A model generated the notes under the pieces. It had not been told where the DNA came from. It saw nothing but the letters and a program-made list of their open reading frames with translations, and searched no databases. A stretch of DNA of 64,000 bases, taken from assembly GCA_017745075.1 (NCBI GenBank), contig JAGIAD010000006.1, forward strand, positions 1 to 64,000. The letters are read 5' to 3'. A program made the translations under genes and the position numbers. Below are positions 43,688 to 52,305 of the stretch, one piece after another (the first letter of the stretch is position 1; each line of letters starts with the position of its first letter). The DNA is from Sphingobacteriaceae bacterium (GTDB lineage: Bacteria > Bacteroidota > Bacteroidia > Sphingobacteriales > Sphingobacteriaceae).

Positions 43688-44202
43688 TGTACAATAATAA
43701 GGGCAGATATGCTTTAATGGCAGTTTTCCTGCTTGCCGGCTTAGTCTGTATTTTTTATAATCAATACCAACTGGCAGCCGTTTCAGGATTGCTGTTTGCC
43801 TTTGTTGTTTGGAGCCATTTTAAGCATAGTTCGGTGCTAATGGCCTCGAAGCATTTTAAAAATAACGAGTTTGGTAAAACCAGGGCCTTACTGGCCGAGG
43901 TGGCAAAACCAGAGCGTTTGGCGAAAAGCCGGAGGGGTTATTACGAATTTATGCAGGGCAATATGGCATTGAAGGAACAAGATTATGATAAAGCTGAATA
44001 TCATTTTCAGCTGGCCAGCCGTTTCCCGGTAGGAGGTAAGAACGAAAAATCGTATGTGCTGATCCATTTGGCTAATCTTGCCTTGCGGAAAAAAGATAGA
44101 GAAAGAGCTGAAGCTTATACCAAATTGGCAAAAGAACTTGCCGAAACACAACGATCAAAAGATATTATCGTTAAAATTGAAAAGGAAATAAGCAAGTTAT
44201 AA
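43687..44202 (+). CDS. membrane protein with TPR-like repeats, linked to the two-component pair
   Basis: 171 residues. Two N-terminal helices (YALMAVFLLAGLVCIFYN and LAAVSGLLFAFVVW) then about three helical repeats with YYEFMQGNMALKEQDYDKAE and YVLIHLANLALRKKDRERAE, TPR-like. Its ATG overlaps the regulator stop by one base, so translation is coupled and it is likely an accessory of the signalling pair. No family name recognised. A strong terminator follows. Confidence 0.78.
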   Translation: MYNNKGRYALMAVFLLAGLVCIFYNQYQLAAVSGLLFAFVVWSHFKHSSVLMASKHFKNNEFGKTRALLAEVAKPERLAKSRRGYYEFMQGNMALKEQDYDKAEYHFQLASRFPVGGKNEKSYVLIHLANLALRKKDRERAEAYTKLAKELAETQRSKDIIVKIEKEISKL

Positions 44203-44225
44203 TACTAATATTGTCATTTTGAAGA

Positions 44226-44270
44226 ACGAAGCACCAGTTTAGGAATAAAAAGGTACTTCGTTTTTTTTTT
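44226..44270 (+). terminator. intrinsic terminator after the signalling operon
   Basis: ACGAAGCACC and GGTACTTCGT pair around a 16-base loop, followed by ten Ts (44261-44270). Confidence 0.88.
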
Positions 44271-44275
44271 ATTTA

Positions 44276-44283
44276 TACCTTTG
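44276..44283 (+). promoter_or_regulatory. -7 promoter box of hemE
   Basis: TACCTTTG fits TAnnTTTG, directly after the terminator. The leader to the ATG at 44413 is about 125 bases and holds the small hairpin CCCGATTTATCGGG (44325-44338 region). Confidence 0.5.
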
Positions 44284-44412
44284 CGCAATTAAAATTTAGT
44301 CGGTTCATCATGCTGTCCCGATTTATCGGGATCAGCATCTTTCTTGGATAGACACTGATTCTGATATGAAAATCGGAAAAGGGTGATGATAACGCGACAC
44401 CAAATACAGATC

Positions 44413-45438
44413 ATGAAGAATAACCTATTTTTAGACGCAGCATTTTCAAAACAAACCGAACGTCCACCTGTGTGGATGATGCGTCAGGCAGGCCGTTTTA
44501 TGCCACAATATTGGGAGATAAAAAATAAATACTCCTTTTTGGAAATGTGTAAAACGCCTGAGATTGCAGCTGATGTAACGATGTTACCTGTTGATTTATT
44601 GGGTATTGATGCAGCAATTTTATTCTGTGATATTCTGGTAACCGGCGAAGCCATGGGAGGCGATTTAAGTTTTACCCAGGGTGTTGGTCCTAAGTTTGCC
44701 AATCCGGTACGTACAGCAAAAGACATCGAAAATTTAAATGTCGATTGTTTGGATGAGTTACAATATGTAGCCGATGCGATTAAAGTTATCCAGCAACGTT
44801 TAGATAATAGCATTCCTTTAATCGGTTTTGCAGGTGCACCATTTACTGTAATGAGTTATTTAATTGAAGGAGGTTCTTCTAAAGATTTTAAATTAACCAA
44901 ACTCTTTATACACAACCAGCCAGAGCTGGCGCATAAACTTTTGGCTAAAATTGCAAAAGTAACGGCTGATTATCTGAACCTTCAGATTGCTGCCGGTGTA
45001 AATGCCCTTCAAATTTTCGACAGTTGGGCCCTGGCCTTATCATGGAGCGATTATGAGGAGTTTTCGCACCGATACATCAAGGAAATTATTGCCAATCTGA
45101 ACAGAAAAGATATTCCGGTGATTTCTTTCTGTAAAGGAAGTTCTGTTTTTGCCCCAATGATGGCCGAAGCTAAACCAGATGTAATTTCGGTTGACTGGAA
45201 TGCCGATTTATTGAACATTAAAAATGCTTTGCCAAAGGGTATTGCAGTGCAAGGAAATTTAGATCCACATATTTTATATGCCGATAAAGCGGTGATCAAA
45301 GCACAGATTCATAAATTATTCGAACGCATGCGCGGTACTGAAGGATTTATCTTCAACTTAGGTCATGGTATTATGCCAGATATTCCTTTTGACAATGTAA
45401 AGTATGCTATTGAGGTAGTGAAGGAATTTAGGTATTAA
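44413..45438 (+). CDS. hemE: uroporphyrinogen decarboxylase
   Basis: 341 residues from the ATG at 44413 (in-frame upstream codons add ten unlike residues). It removes four carboxyls to give coproporphyrinogen III. PPVWMMRQAGRFMPQYW, GFAGAPFTVMSYLIEGG and NLGHGIMPDIPFDNV are diagnostic. It comes after the two-component operon with its own promoter box, and hemJ follows after an intergenic hairpin repeat. Confidence 0.95.
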   Translation: MKNNLFLDAAFSKQTERPPVWMMRQAGRFMPQYWEIKNKYSFLEMCKTPEIAADVTMLPVDLLGIDAAILFCDILVTGEAMGGDLSFTQGVGPKFANPVRTAKDIENLNVDCLDELQYVADAIKVIQQRLDNSIPLIGFAGAPFTVMSYLIEGGSSKDFKLTKLFIHNQPELAHKLLAKIAKVTADYLNLQIAAGVNALQIFDSWALALSWSDYEEFSHRYIKEIIANLNRKDIPVISFCKGSSVFAPMMAEAKPDVISVDWNADLLNIKNALPKGIAVQGNLDPHILYADKAVIKAQIHKLFERMRGTEGFIFNLGHGIMPDIPFDNVKYAIEVVKEFRY

Positions 45439-45456
45439 CTTAAATTTTTATAAATA

Positions 45457-45550
45457 CGTCACCCTGACCTGTAGCGAAGCGAAAAGCTATGAAGCAAATT
45501 CATTTCATGGGCTCTTTAGAGAAAGACAGATGCTGAAACAAGTTCAGTAT
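45457..45550. repeat. dispersed hairpin repeat, CACCCTGA type
   Basis: CGTCACCCTGACCTGTAGCG at the left and GATGCTGAAACAAGTTCAGT at the right; longer than its relatives at 5719 and 54175 because of a central insert with gcgaagcgaaaagc. Confidence 0.65.
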
Positions 45551-45567
45551 AAGATAGAATAGTTAAA

Positions 45568-46128
45568 ATGATAGAAACCTTATTGCCATATTACCCTTAT
45601 TTTAAAGCTGTACATATTGTATTTGTAATTAGCTGGATGGCTGGTTTATTCTATATTTTAAGTCTTTTTATTTACCATACCGAAGCTAACGATAAACCTG
45701 AACCCGAAAAAAGTATCCTCCGGAAACAGTTTGTTAAAATGGAAGCCACTTTATGGAAAATTATTGCCACTCCTGCCATGATCATTTCTGTTTTGGCGGG
45801 AGCCTCCATGCTTACTTTAAACCCCGGCTTACTCCAAGCCGATTGGATGTGGGTAAAGCTCGGCTTTGTGGTGGGTTTGCTTACCTATCATTTTATCTGC
45901 CAGAATATTGTAAAACAGCTTAAAAACAACCATTATAAGCTAACGAGCTTTCAACTGAGGCTATGGCGTGAGCTGGCTACCATTTTTATGATTGCCATTG
46001 TATTTGTGGTAATCTTAAAAAATGCCATCAACTGGATTTACGGTTTAATCGGCATTATGGGCGTTGCCATGGCGATAATGATTGCGGTTAAACTCTATAA
46101 AAACTACCGTAAGAAGCGTGGTGAATAA
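45568..46128 (+). CDS. hemJ: HemJ-type protoporphyrinogen IX oxidase
   Basis: 186 residues with four or five helices. AVHIVFVISWMAGLFYI holds the conserved His of HemJ/UPF0093 near the N-terminus; WMWVKLGFVVGLLTYH holds the conserved Lys. It oxidises protoporphyrinogen IX to protoporphyrin IX in the inner membrane. It ends the haem run; coproporphyrinogen oxidase and ferrochelatase genes are not in this window. Confidence 0.9.
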   Translation: MIETLLPYYPYFKAVHIVFVISWMAGLFYILSLFIYHTEANDKPEPEKSILRKQFVKMEATLWKIIATPAMIISVLAGASMLTLNPGLLQADWMWVKLGFVVGLLTYHFICQNIVKQLKNNHYKLTSFQLRLWRELATIFMIAIVFVVILKNAINWIYGLIGIMGVAMAIMIAVKLYKNYRKKRGE

Positions 46129-46298
46129 TTATTTACCACGAAGCCACTAAACTTTCAGAAATAGGTTTGTAAGTAAGGTGTTAAAAAACATGGTGTTCAT
46201 TGTACCTTGATGGTCAACCCATAAGTGACATTGTTTTCCTTGCGTAAACTTCTTTGTACTTGACACCTGCTACTTGATATTTTAATAAAAAACTATTC

Positions 46299-46306
46299 TA
46301 AATTTG
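46299..46306 (+). promoter_or_regulatory. -7 promoter box of the barrel-protein gene
   Basis: TAAATTTG fits TAnnTTTG; TTG at 46274-46276 is a possible -33 with a 22-base spacer. ATG at 46326. Confidence 0.45.
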
Positions 46307-46325
46307 GGCGATAAAATCCAAGCGC

Positions 46326-47483
46326 ATGTTTACAAACACAGGTCAGAAAAAGGCCTTACTTCTGATAACTTTTCTTTTCAGTTCTTATTTTGCTTCAGCA
46401 CAGTTCAATCAAACAGCTTTCGAAAACAGGATCCGTCCCGACAGCAGTTTAACCAATGAAGTACACTTTAACTTTTACAATTTAAACTATGTTCGTAATT
46501 ATGAGTATACCAACGATTTCCATGATGGTTATACCTTATACGGAACACAGTTGCAGCCTCAGCTGGTATATTATGCCCATCCAAATCTGGCCATTACAGC
46601 AGGTGCTTTTATCAGAAAAGATTTTGGACGGAACGGAATTTCTGATGCGAAACCATTGTTTAGTGTAAAATATCATAAAAGAAACCTCACTTTAATTTTT
46701 GGAAGTCTAGAAGGTAACATTCAGCATAAATATATCGAGCCATTATACGATTTTGAAAGAATAATCACTACCCCAATTGAGTATGGTACGCAGTTATTAG
46801 TTGAGCGTAAGAAATTTACCCTGGATGCCTGGATTGCCTGGCAGAAAATGATTTATAAAGGCGATCCGGCCAAAGAAGAGATTATTGGTGGTTTATCAAC
46901 TGAAAGTTTCTTAATTAAAAATGACGACTGGAAGTTGAGTATTCCTGCCCAGTTTTTGGCTTTCCACCAGGGCGGCCAGATTGATGTACTTAAAGAAATC
47001 CCGATTACTACCATGTTTAACGGGGCCACGGGGATAAAGTTGCATAAAGAGATTAATGCCAATATTAAACAGGTATATACCGATAACTATATTGCGGTTT
47101 ACAAAGATTTTTCGCCGGAAAAAAGAAGGGCCTACCAAGGGGGCTTTGGTTTATGGCTAAATGCCGGAGTTGAAAGTAAATGGGGAAGTTTGGTAGCCTC
47201 TTACTGGAAAGGCAATAACTTTATTTCCATTAAAGGTATGCCACTATATGAATCCGTTTCTGATAATTTATATAGCCCGGGTCTGAAGCAGAGCTCGAGA
47301 AATATTGTTTCGCTTCGTTATGCCTACCAAAAAGAACTCATTCCGCATTTATATCTTGATGTGCGTTTCGAACCACATATTGATTTAGATCATACCGATA
47401 AACAACTTCAGTTTAACCACTCATTTTTCTTAACCTATAAGCAGGATTTTAAATTGTTTAAAGTGAAGAAAGATGAAAAGTAG
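46326..47483 (+). CDS. predicted outer-membrane beta-barrel protein
   Basis: 385 residues. A signal peptide (KKALLLITFLFSSYFASA, cut before QFNQ) and then amphipathic strands with aromatic girdles (YTLYGTQLQPQLVYYAH, LAITAGAFIRKDFG, LTLIFGSLEGN). The final strands include FNHSFFLTYKQDFKLF; the end is Lys-rich rather than a terminal Phe. No family recognised. Probably an outer-membrane porin-like or structural protein. Ends in a strong terminator; nothing here gives a substrate. Confidence 0.75.
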   Translation: MFTNTGQKKALLLITFLFSSYFASAQFNQTAFENRIRPDSSLTNEVHFNFYNLNYVRNYEYTNDFHDGYTLYGTQLQPQLVYYAHPNLAITAGAFIRKDFGRNGISDAKPLFSVKYHKRNLTLIFGSLEGNIQHKYIEPLYDFERIITTPIEYGTQLLVERKKFTLDAWIAWQKMIYKGDPAKEEIIGGLSTESFLIKNDDWKLSIPAQFLAFHQGGQIDVLKEIPITTMFNGATGIKLHKEINANIKQVYTDNYIAVYKDFSPEKRRAYQGGFGLWLNAGVESKWGSLVASYWKGNNFISIKGMPLYESVSDNLYSPGLKQSSRNIVSLRYAYQKELIPHLYLDVRFEPHIDLDHTDKQLQFNHSFFLTYKQDFKLFKVKKDEK

Positions 47484-47523
47484 AAGGGAGGAAGGTTGAG
47501 GTTGATCAGCTTTATACGATTTC

Positions 47524-47566
47524 AAACCTCGCAGATTTCAAAAATCTGCGGGGTTTATTATTTTTA
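47524..47566. terminator. intrinsic terminator, possibly bidirectional
   Basis: AACCTCGCAGATTT (47525-47538) pairs with AAATCTGCGGGGTT (47542-47555), one G-T pair, followed by a T-rich run. It serves the barrel gene upstream. Confidence 0.82.
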
Positions 47567-47861
47567 ACACCGGCCCTAGTTTCTAAAACCGATAGTAGCG
47601 AAAAACACGAAGGTGAGAAACGAACCAAGGCTTTGAAGCGAATAGCTCCAAAGGAGTGCCTTTGGCACGGGGTTGCTGCTCCCGATGAAATGCTGAATAT
47701 TCATTTTCAAATAAAAAATCTATATCTTTCCTGAAATTTATTTGTATTATATCTGTTTGATAATCAATATGTTTTATTTTGTGTTTAACATTATTTAACT
47801 TTTTTTCTCTCCCAATGCAACCATTGTTTGTAATTGCCCATCTTCTATATACAAACACACA
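47567..47861. other. spacer upstream of the sigma-factor operon
   Basis: About 300 bases. The first half (47578-47720) has repeat-like phrases: AAGCGAATAGCTCCAAAGGA, GTGCCTTTGGCACGG (a small hairpin) and GAAATGCTGAATATTCATTT near the end. The second half is AT-rich and presumably holds the sigma gene promoter, which I cannot place. A leftward frame across it covers only this spacer and the antisense of the sigma gene. Confidence 0.45.
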
Positions 47862-48431
47862 ATGAAATTGACGCGAAGCTATACGATAAACGATTTGATG
47901 GAAGGCTGCAAAGCTGGCGACCGGAAGATGCAGGAATTGCTTTACAGGCAAACTGCATCGAAGATGTTGGCCGTTTGTATGCGCTACGCCAAAGATAGGA
48001 TGGAGGCAGAAGATGTACTGCAAATGGGCTACATCAAAATTTTCCAAAAAATAAAAGAGTATCGGGGCGAGGGCTCTTTTGAAGGCTGGATCAGGAGGGT
48101 AATGGTGAATACCGCTATTGAAAGTTACCGTAAAAATTTACGCAGCTTAAATGTAGTTGAGATAGATGAAGCTTATGAGCAACCATCAACCGGCTTTGAT
48201 TTTGGTAGCCTGGGGATGCAGGACCTGATGAAAGTGATACAAAAACTGGCCGATGGCTACCGCATGGTTTTTAACATGTATGTAATAGAAGGTTATTCAC
48301 ACAAAGAAATTGGGGAAGCACTAGGCATCTCGGAAGGGGCGAGCAAATCGCAGCTATCGAGGGCAAGGGCAATATTAAAAGAAGAAATTATAAAAATGGA
48401 GGGATTTGGTTATGCAACCTATACAGGATAA
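47862..48431 (+). CDS. ECF-type RNA polymerase sigma factor
   Basis: 189 residues. Region 2: LLYRQTASKMLAVCMRYAKD, AEDVLQMGYIKIF and GSFEGWIRRVMVNTAIES. Region 4: YRMVFNMYVIEGYSHKEIGE then LGISEGASKSQLSRAR, a helix-turn-helix. No sigma 1.1 or 3 domain. It directs polymerase to envelope or stress genes. The following gene overlaps its end by 20 bases and encodes a membrane protein that may be its partner. Confidence 0.92.
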   Translation: MKLTRSYTINDLMEGCKAGDRKMQELLYRQTASKMLAVCMRYAKDRMEAEDVLQMGYIKIFQKIKEYRGEGSFEGWIRRVMVNTAIESYRKNLRSLNVVEIDEAYEQPSTGFDFGSLGMQDLMKVIQKLADGYRMVFNMYVIEGYSHKEIGEALGISEGASKSQLSRARAILKEEIIKMEGFGYATYTG

Positions 48432-49173
48432 GGATTTTGATCAGTTATTTAAGGATGCTTTTGCTGATGCTGAAGTAACACCATCGAGGGATTTATGGAG
48501 CAATATAGAAAGCGAAATAGCTCCTAAGAAAAAAAGGACTGTCCCAGTTTATTGGTTATCTGCAGCCGCTGTGTTATTGATTGCTACGATCGGGATTTTG
48601 GTTTACCAGCAACGCAATAACGCTGGTGAAGATAAACATCTGGCCAGCAACAATCCGATTAAAAACCAGAAACAAACAATAGAAACACCGGTTGTGAAAG
48701 ATCAGTTGCCTCCGGTAGTTGAGCCAATTAAAAAAGCTGCACCAACTTTGGCAGCCGAGGCTAAACCGGCAAAAGCTGTTGCCAAAGAGAAGGTTAAACA
48801 GGATATTGTTGCACCTGTTGAAAAACAGCGCATTGTTACCGCACCTGAAATGCAGAAGCAGGAAACAATGATTGCTCAGGTTGAAAACCCTAAAGATGAT
48901 ATCAAGGAAAAAATTGAAGAGGCGGTACTTTCGCAGCCTAAAACGGATATTGTAACCGCAAGCAATGCCACAGCTGTTAAAACTGACGAACCCGTTAACG
49001 ATAATGAACAAAGCAATAAAGGCATCCGTAATATGGGTGATGTAATCAACATGATCGTTAACAAGGTTGATAAAAGAAAAGATAAACTGATCCAGTTCCG
49101 CACTGATGATGATGATTCCTCTCTATCGTCGATCAATATTGGCCCTTTTAAAATTGGGAAACGGAAGAAATAA
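48412..49173 (+). CDS. single-pass membrane protein, possible anti-sigma regulator
   Basis: 253 residues from the ATG at 48412, overlapping the sigma gene by 20 bases. A cytoplasmic domain of about 43 residues (FDQLFKDAFADAEVTPSRDL, WSNIESEIAP) precedes one helix (VYWLSAAAVLLIATIGILVY). The periplasmic part is Lys, Ala, Pro and Glu-rich with a conserved-looking tail SSINIGPFKIGKRKK. The layout (cytoplasmic head, helix, outside tail, coupled to an ECF gene) fits a Bacteroidota anti-sigma factor, but no zinc-binding ZAS motif is seen, so this is inferred. Confidence 0.75.
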   Translation: MQPIQDKDFDQLFKDAFADAEVTPSRDLWSNIESEIAPKKKRTVPVYWLSAAAVLLIATIGILVYQQRNNAGEDKHLASNNPIKNQKQTIETPVVKDQLPPVVEPIKKAAPTLAAEAKPAKAVAKEKVKQDIVAPVEKQRIVTAPEMQKQETMIAQVENPKDDIKEKIEEAVLSQPKTDIVTASNATAVKTDEPVNDNEQSNKGIRNMGDVINMIVNKVDKRKDKLIQFRTDDDDSSLSSINIGPFKIGKRKK

Positions 49174-49192
49174 GGTTATAAGTTAACAGTAT

Positions 49193-49230
49193 GCAACATT
49201 CAAATCTTTCAACTTTACAACATTTAACAA
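49193..49230. repeat. CAACATT short-word repeat
   Basis: GCAACATTCAAATCTTTCAA then CTTTACAACATTTAAC, the family found before and within ispG. It lies in the leader of the next gene. Confidence 0.55.
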
Positions 49231-49246
49231 TATAAAACACACAGAT

Positions 49247-50032
49247 ATGAAACGTCTAATTTATACAACACTTTTGGTAAGCGGGCTTGCCGGTGTTATG
49301 GCTCCAGGAGCTTTTGCTCAACAAGATAGTACAGCCAAAAAGAAAATGGATTATAGTGAAGGGCATGGTATTATCATAAAATCTAAATCAGATTCAGTAA
49401 AAAAAGGACGCTTTGTGGGTGGGATTACTTTCACCAGGATTGATTGGGGTTTCTCAAGATTAATCGATAACGGAAGCTTTAATTTATCGCCAAATAACGA
49501 TTTTTTGGATTATAAAGGCGGAAAAACCAGCACTTTCTCTTTTGATATATTACAGTTTGGCTACCGCTTTAACTCTAACTTTAAGGTGTATGTAGCTGGT
49601 GGTTTCGATTGGACTTTGATCCGTTTGAGAAAAGACATTACCATTGCTAAAAACACGAGCGAGTTTGTTTATACCGATCAATCGCCTGTACATTTTTCTA
49701 AAAACCGTTTCTCGAGCAGCTATGTGCATATTCCATTAAATTTTGAATTCCGCACTGATGAGAACAAAAATGGCAAAAGATTTTACCTGGTTTTAGGTCC
49801 GGAGGTTAGCTTTTTGCTAAACGGAAAGATTAAACAGATCAGTGCTGAGCGCGGTAAGGAAAAGCAGTACGACAGCTACCACTTTCAATCGGTTCGTTAC
49901 GGAGGTAGCATCCGCTTTGGTTACGGAGGTATAGGATTATTTACCAAATATTACTTTAACGATATGTTTACTACCCAGCAGCAGGCTGGTTTGAAGAACA
50001 TGAGTTTCGGGGTTACTTTTGGGTTAAACTAG
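49247..50032 (+). CDS. outer-membrane beta-barrel protein, PorT-like
   Basis: 261 residues. Signal peptide to GAFA (cut before QQDST), a short Lys-rich linker, then about eight strands: FVGGITFTRIDWGFSRL, FSFDILQFGYRFNSNFKVYV, YVHIPLNFEF, FYLVLGPEVSFLL, SIRFGYGGIGLFTKYYF, ending MSFGVTFGLN. The fold matches the outer-membrane protein beta-barrel (OMP_b-brl_2) group. Third gene of the sigma operon, so it is likely a target or part of the same envelope module. Confidence 0.8.
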   Translation: MKRLIYTTLLVSGLAGVMAPGAFAQQDSTAKKKMDYSEGHGIIIKSKSDSVKKGRFVGGITFTRIDWGFSRLIDNGSFNLSPNNDFLDYKGGKTSTFSFDILQFGYRFNSNFKVYVAGGFDWTLIRLRKDITIAKNTSEFVYTDQSPVHFSKNRFSSSYVHIPLNFEFRTDENKNGKRFYLVLGPEVSFLLNGKIKQISAERGKEKQYDSYHFQSVRYGGSIRFGYGGIGLFTKYYFNDMFTTQQQAGLKNMSFGVTFGLN

Positions 50033-50067
50033 CCCCTAAGGGAGACTTATTACACAAATGAACAGAT

Positions 50068-50098
50068 CCTGTTTCGGTTAGGCGAGACAGGGTTTTTT
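50068..50098 (+). terminator. intrinsic terminator of the sigma operon
   Basis: CCTGTTTCG (50068-50076) pairs with CGAGACAGG (50083-50091) with one G-T pair; GTTTTTT follows. Confidence 0.85.
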
Positions 50099-50162
50099 GT
50101 TTGGAATTTTTTGCTTTGAGCTTTAGTTTTTCCGCTTTAAGCTTATTCATTATCTTTACTGC

Positions 50163-51155
50163 GTGAGCAATACCCTAATCAGCGTTAAGAATTTAACCAA
50201 GCAATATCAGGCAGAACAGGCCGGCGGCATTAAAAATGTAAGTTTCGAGATTAAAAGAGGCGATGTAGTGGCCATAATCGGCGAGAGTGGCAGTGGGAAA
50301 TCAACATTGTTAAAATCTATCTACGGACTGTTAAAAACAGATGAGGGCGAAATCTTTTTTGGAGATGAAAGGGTTAAAGGACCCGATGAACAACTGATCC
50401 CAGGCCACAAGCAGATGAAAATGGTAACGCAGGACTTTTCATTGAATATTTATGCGAAAGTGTACGATAATATTGCTTCACAGCTATCAAATACCGACTT
50501 GAAAACCAAAGCCGAAAAAACCTTCCAGATGATGGAGCATCTTCGGATTTTACCGCTGCAGCATAAAAAAATCATCGAATTAAGTGGTGGAGAGCAACAG
50601 CGTGTGGCCATAGCAAAAGCCATGGTTGCTGATACGCAGGTTTTACTTTTAGACGAACCCTTCAGTCAGGTTGATGCCCTGCTTAAAAACCAGTTGCGTG
50701 CCGATATTAAACGCATAGCTTCCGAAACGGGGGTAACGGTGATATTGGTGTCGCACGACCCGGCCGATGGCTTATTTCTTGCCGATCAGCTGCTGATTTT
50801 AAAAGGCGGAGAGCTGCTGCAGACTGGAAAACCAGCTGAAATTTACCAGCACCCAGCCCATATTTATACGGCACAGATCTTAGGTAATGCGGTGGTTTTG
50901 CCAAAAACAGATGCCGAAAAGATCGGTTTAAAAACACAAAAAGAATTTGTGGTGTTCTATCCCGAATGGGCAGAAGTAAATAACAACTGGAGCAGCAGGC
51001 GTTACGAAGTAAAAGATGTGTATTACAAAGGCTTTTATGACGAATTGCTGGTAGAAAGAAATGGTGTACTTATCCGCGCTATACAGCTGAACAGAGGAGA
51101 GCATAAAAAAAACGACTACGTTCAGTTGAACATTAGTCGTTTTTTAGAGTTTTAA
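50163..51155 (+). CDS. stand-alone ABC transporter ATP-binding protein
   Basis: 330 residues. Walker A GESGSGKST, signature LSGGEQQRVAIAKAM, Walker B VLLLDEPFSQVDAL, switch His in LVSHDPADGLF. The last 100 residues look like a TOBE-type regulatory domain, as in sulfate, spermidine or iron importer ATPases. No permease or binding-protein gene lies nearby, so its partner is elsewhere or it acts alone. The start is GTG at 50163. Its final codons lie inside a terminator hairpin (51107-51145). Confidence 0.85.
   Translation: MSNTLISVKNLTKQYQAEQAGGIKNVSFEIKRGDVVAIIGESGSGKSTLLKSIYGLLKTDEGEIFFGDERVKGPDEQLIPGHKQMKMVTQDFSLNIYAKVYDNIASQLSNTDLKTKAEKTFQMMEHLRILPLQHKKIIELSGGEQQRVAIAKAMVADTQVLLLDEPFSQVDALLKNQLRADIKRIASETGVTVILVSHDPADGLFLADQLLILKGGELLQTGKPAEIYQHPAHIYTAQILGNAVVLPKTDAEKIGLKTQKEFVVFYPEWAEVNNNWSSRRYEVKDVYYKGFYDELLVERNGVLIRAIQLNRGEHKKNDYVQLNISRFLEF
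51107..51145 (+). terminator. terminator hairpin embedded in the 3' end of a coding region
   Basis: AAAAAACGACTA (51107-51118) pairs perfectly with TAGTCGTTTTTT (51134-51145). Both arms are inside the ABC ATPase gene, coding for KKNDYVQLNISRF; the T run overlaps codons before the stop at 51153. Confidence 0.75.
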
Positions 51156-51168
51156 AGACCTTTAAAAT

Positions 51169-51582
51169 TTAATTTCCAGCGTAATCTGATGGAATGATGA
51201 CCACTTTTACTAAAGTATTATAGTTAGGTGGCACTGTAGCCGTTAAATTATTAGTATCCTGAACGTCAAACCTTAAACCTCCATTATAAACTTTAAAGCT
51301 AAAAGCATTGTAATTAAATGTATAAGGTAATTGAATATCGCCATTTGGATCATTAGGGTGTTCAAAATAGACCAATACTCCCTCGTCGTCTAGTGTTACG
51401 CCATCAATTGCAGGTAATGACTTATTTACAGAGTAACTACCATTGGCATTACGTAACCATTCGTTTGAATTAATGGTGAAATTATACGTTTTAGCTCTTA
51501 ATTCTTGGTAAACAGTTTCTTTCTTGCAAGAAGCCAGACCTAGTGTGGCAATGCAAAGCATTAGGATGGTAAATTTTTTCAT
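51169..51582 (-). CDS. small lipoprotein of unknown function
   Basis: 137 residues. Signal MKKFTILMLCIATLGLASC with a good LASC lipobox, Cys19 then KKE. The mature part is beta-rich (YNFTINSNEWLRN, VTLDDEGVLVYFEHP, LPYTFNYNAFSFKVYNG). No family recognised. It is probably tethered to the outer membrane. Converges on the ABC ATPase gene with 13 bases between them. Confidence 0.75.
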   Translation of the reverse strand: MKKFTILMLCIATLGLASCKKETVYQELRAKTYNFTINSNEWLRNANGSYSVNKSLPAIDGVTLDDEGVLVYFEHPNDPNGDIQLPYTFNYNAFSFKVYNGGLRFDVQDTNNLTATVPPNYNTLVKVVIIPSDYAGN

Positions 51583-51716
51583 GTTGATTAGTGTTATTTG
51601 TGTGTGTGATATCGTATTACAAATCTTCTGCCAAAAAATAACAAAGGAGAATTATGGATTAATTATTGTACAACGGATTACGTGCACAAATGTTGCTACT
51701 TTACTTTTTTTAAAAT

Positions 51717-52277
51717 ATGAAGCTCTTTTTTCGCCTTTTACCCTGGTTAATCTTAGTGGTTGCCGGGTATTTATTTATCTCCAAAAAGTTTAGCATTAAT
51801 ACCTCGGTCGAAAGCAAACATCAGCTTTTAGTAGAAAAAATTGAGGCTATTGGTAAACTGGAACTGGTTCGGTACCAGATCAGCGATGTTTTGGAACATA
51901 AAAATAAAACAGATTTTTTACCCGAAGCCAGTGTTTTATTAATTGTTAAGGCCGAAGCGGTAGGTTGTATAGACCTGACCAAAATTACCAGGGAAGATAT
52001 TGATATAGATGCGGACACTGCTGTAGTAAATTTACCACAGCCCGAAATCTGTTATGTAAAAATTGACCATAAAAACTCGCGTGTTTACGATACCAAAATG
52101 GCTTTTTTCCGCGAGGCTGGCCTGGTAGATGAAGCATACAAAGCAGCCGAAAGACAAATTACTGCTGAAGTTAAAAAATCGAGCATTTTAGCACAGACTA
52201 AAATTAATGCAGCAACAGTACTTAAGCCGATTATTGAAGGTTTGGGTTACAAGAATGTGAAGTTTACTTTTGAGTAG
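51717..52277 (+). CDS. DUF4230-domain protein
   Basis: 186 residues. An N-terminal helix (LFFRLLPWLILVVAGYLFI) anchors it, then the DUF4230 domain with IEAIGKLELVRYQISDVLEH, LLIVKAEAVGCIDLTKI and VVNLPQPEICYVKIDHKNS. Widespread in bacteria and of unknown function. Faces the periplasm. Monocistronic. Confidence 0.85.
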   Translation: MKLFFRLLPWLILVVAGYLFISKKFSINTSVESKHQLLVEKIEAIGKLELVRYQISDVLEHKNKTDFLPEASVLLIVKAEAVGCIDLTKITREDIDIDADTAVVNLPQPEICYVKIDHKNSRVYDTKMAFFREAGLVDEAYKAAERQITAEVKKSSILAQTKINAATVLKPIIEGLGYKNVKFTFE

Positions 52278-52305
52278 CTATTGGTTAGGGAGGTAGGTTC
52301 AGGCA

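Noticed and set aside
47583..48047. Leftward frame of 154 codons over the sigma gene start
   Set aside because: It is antisense to the sigma gene and spacer; no family-like residues.
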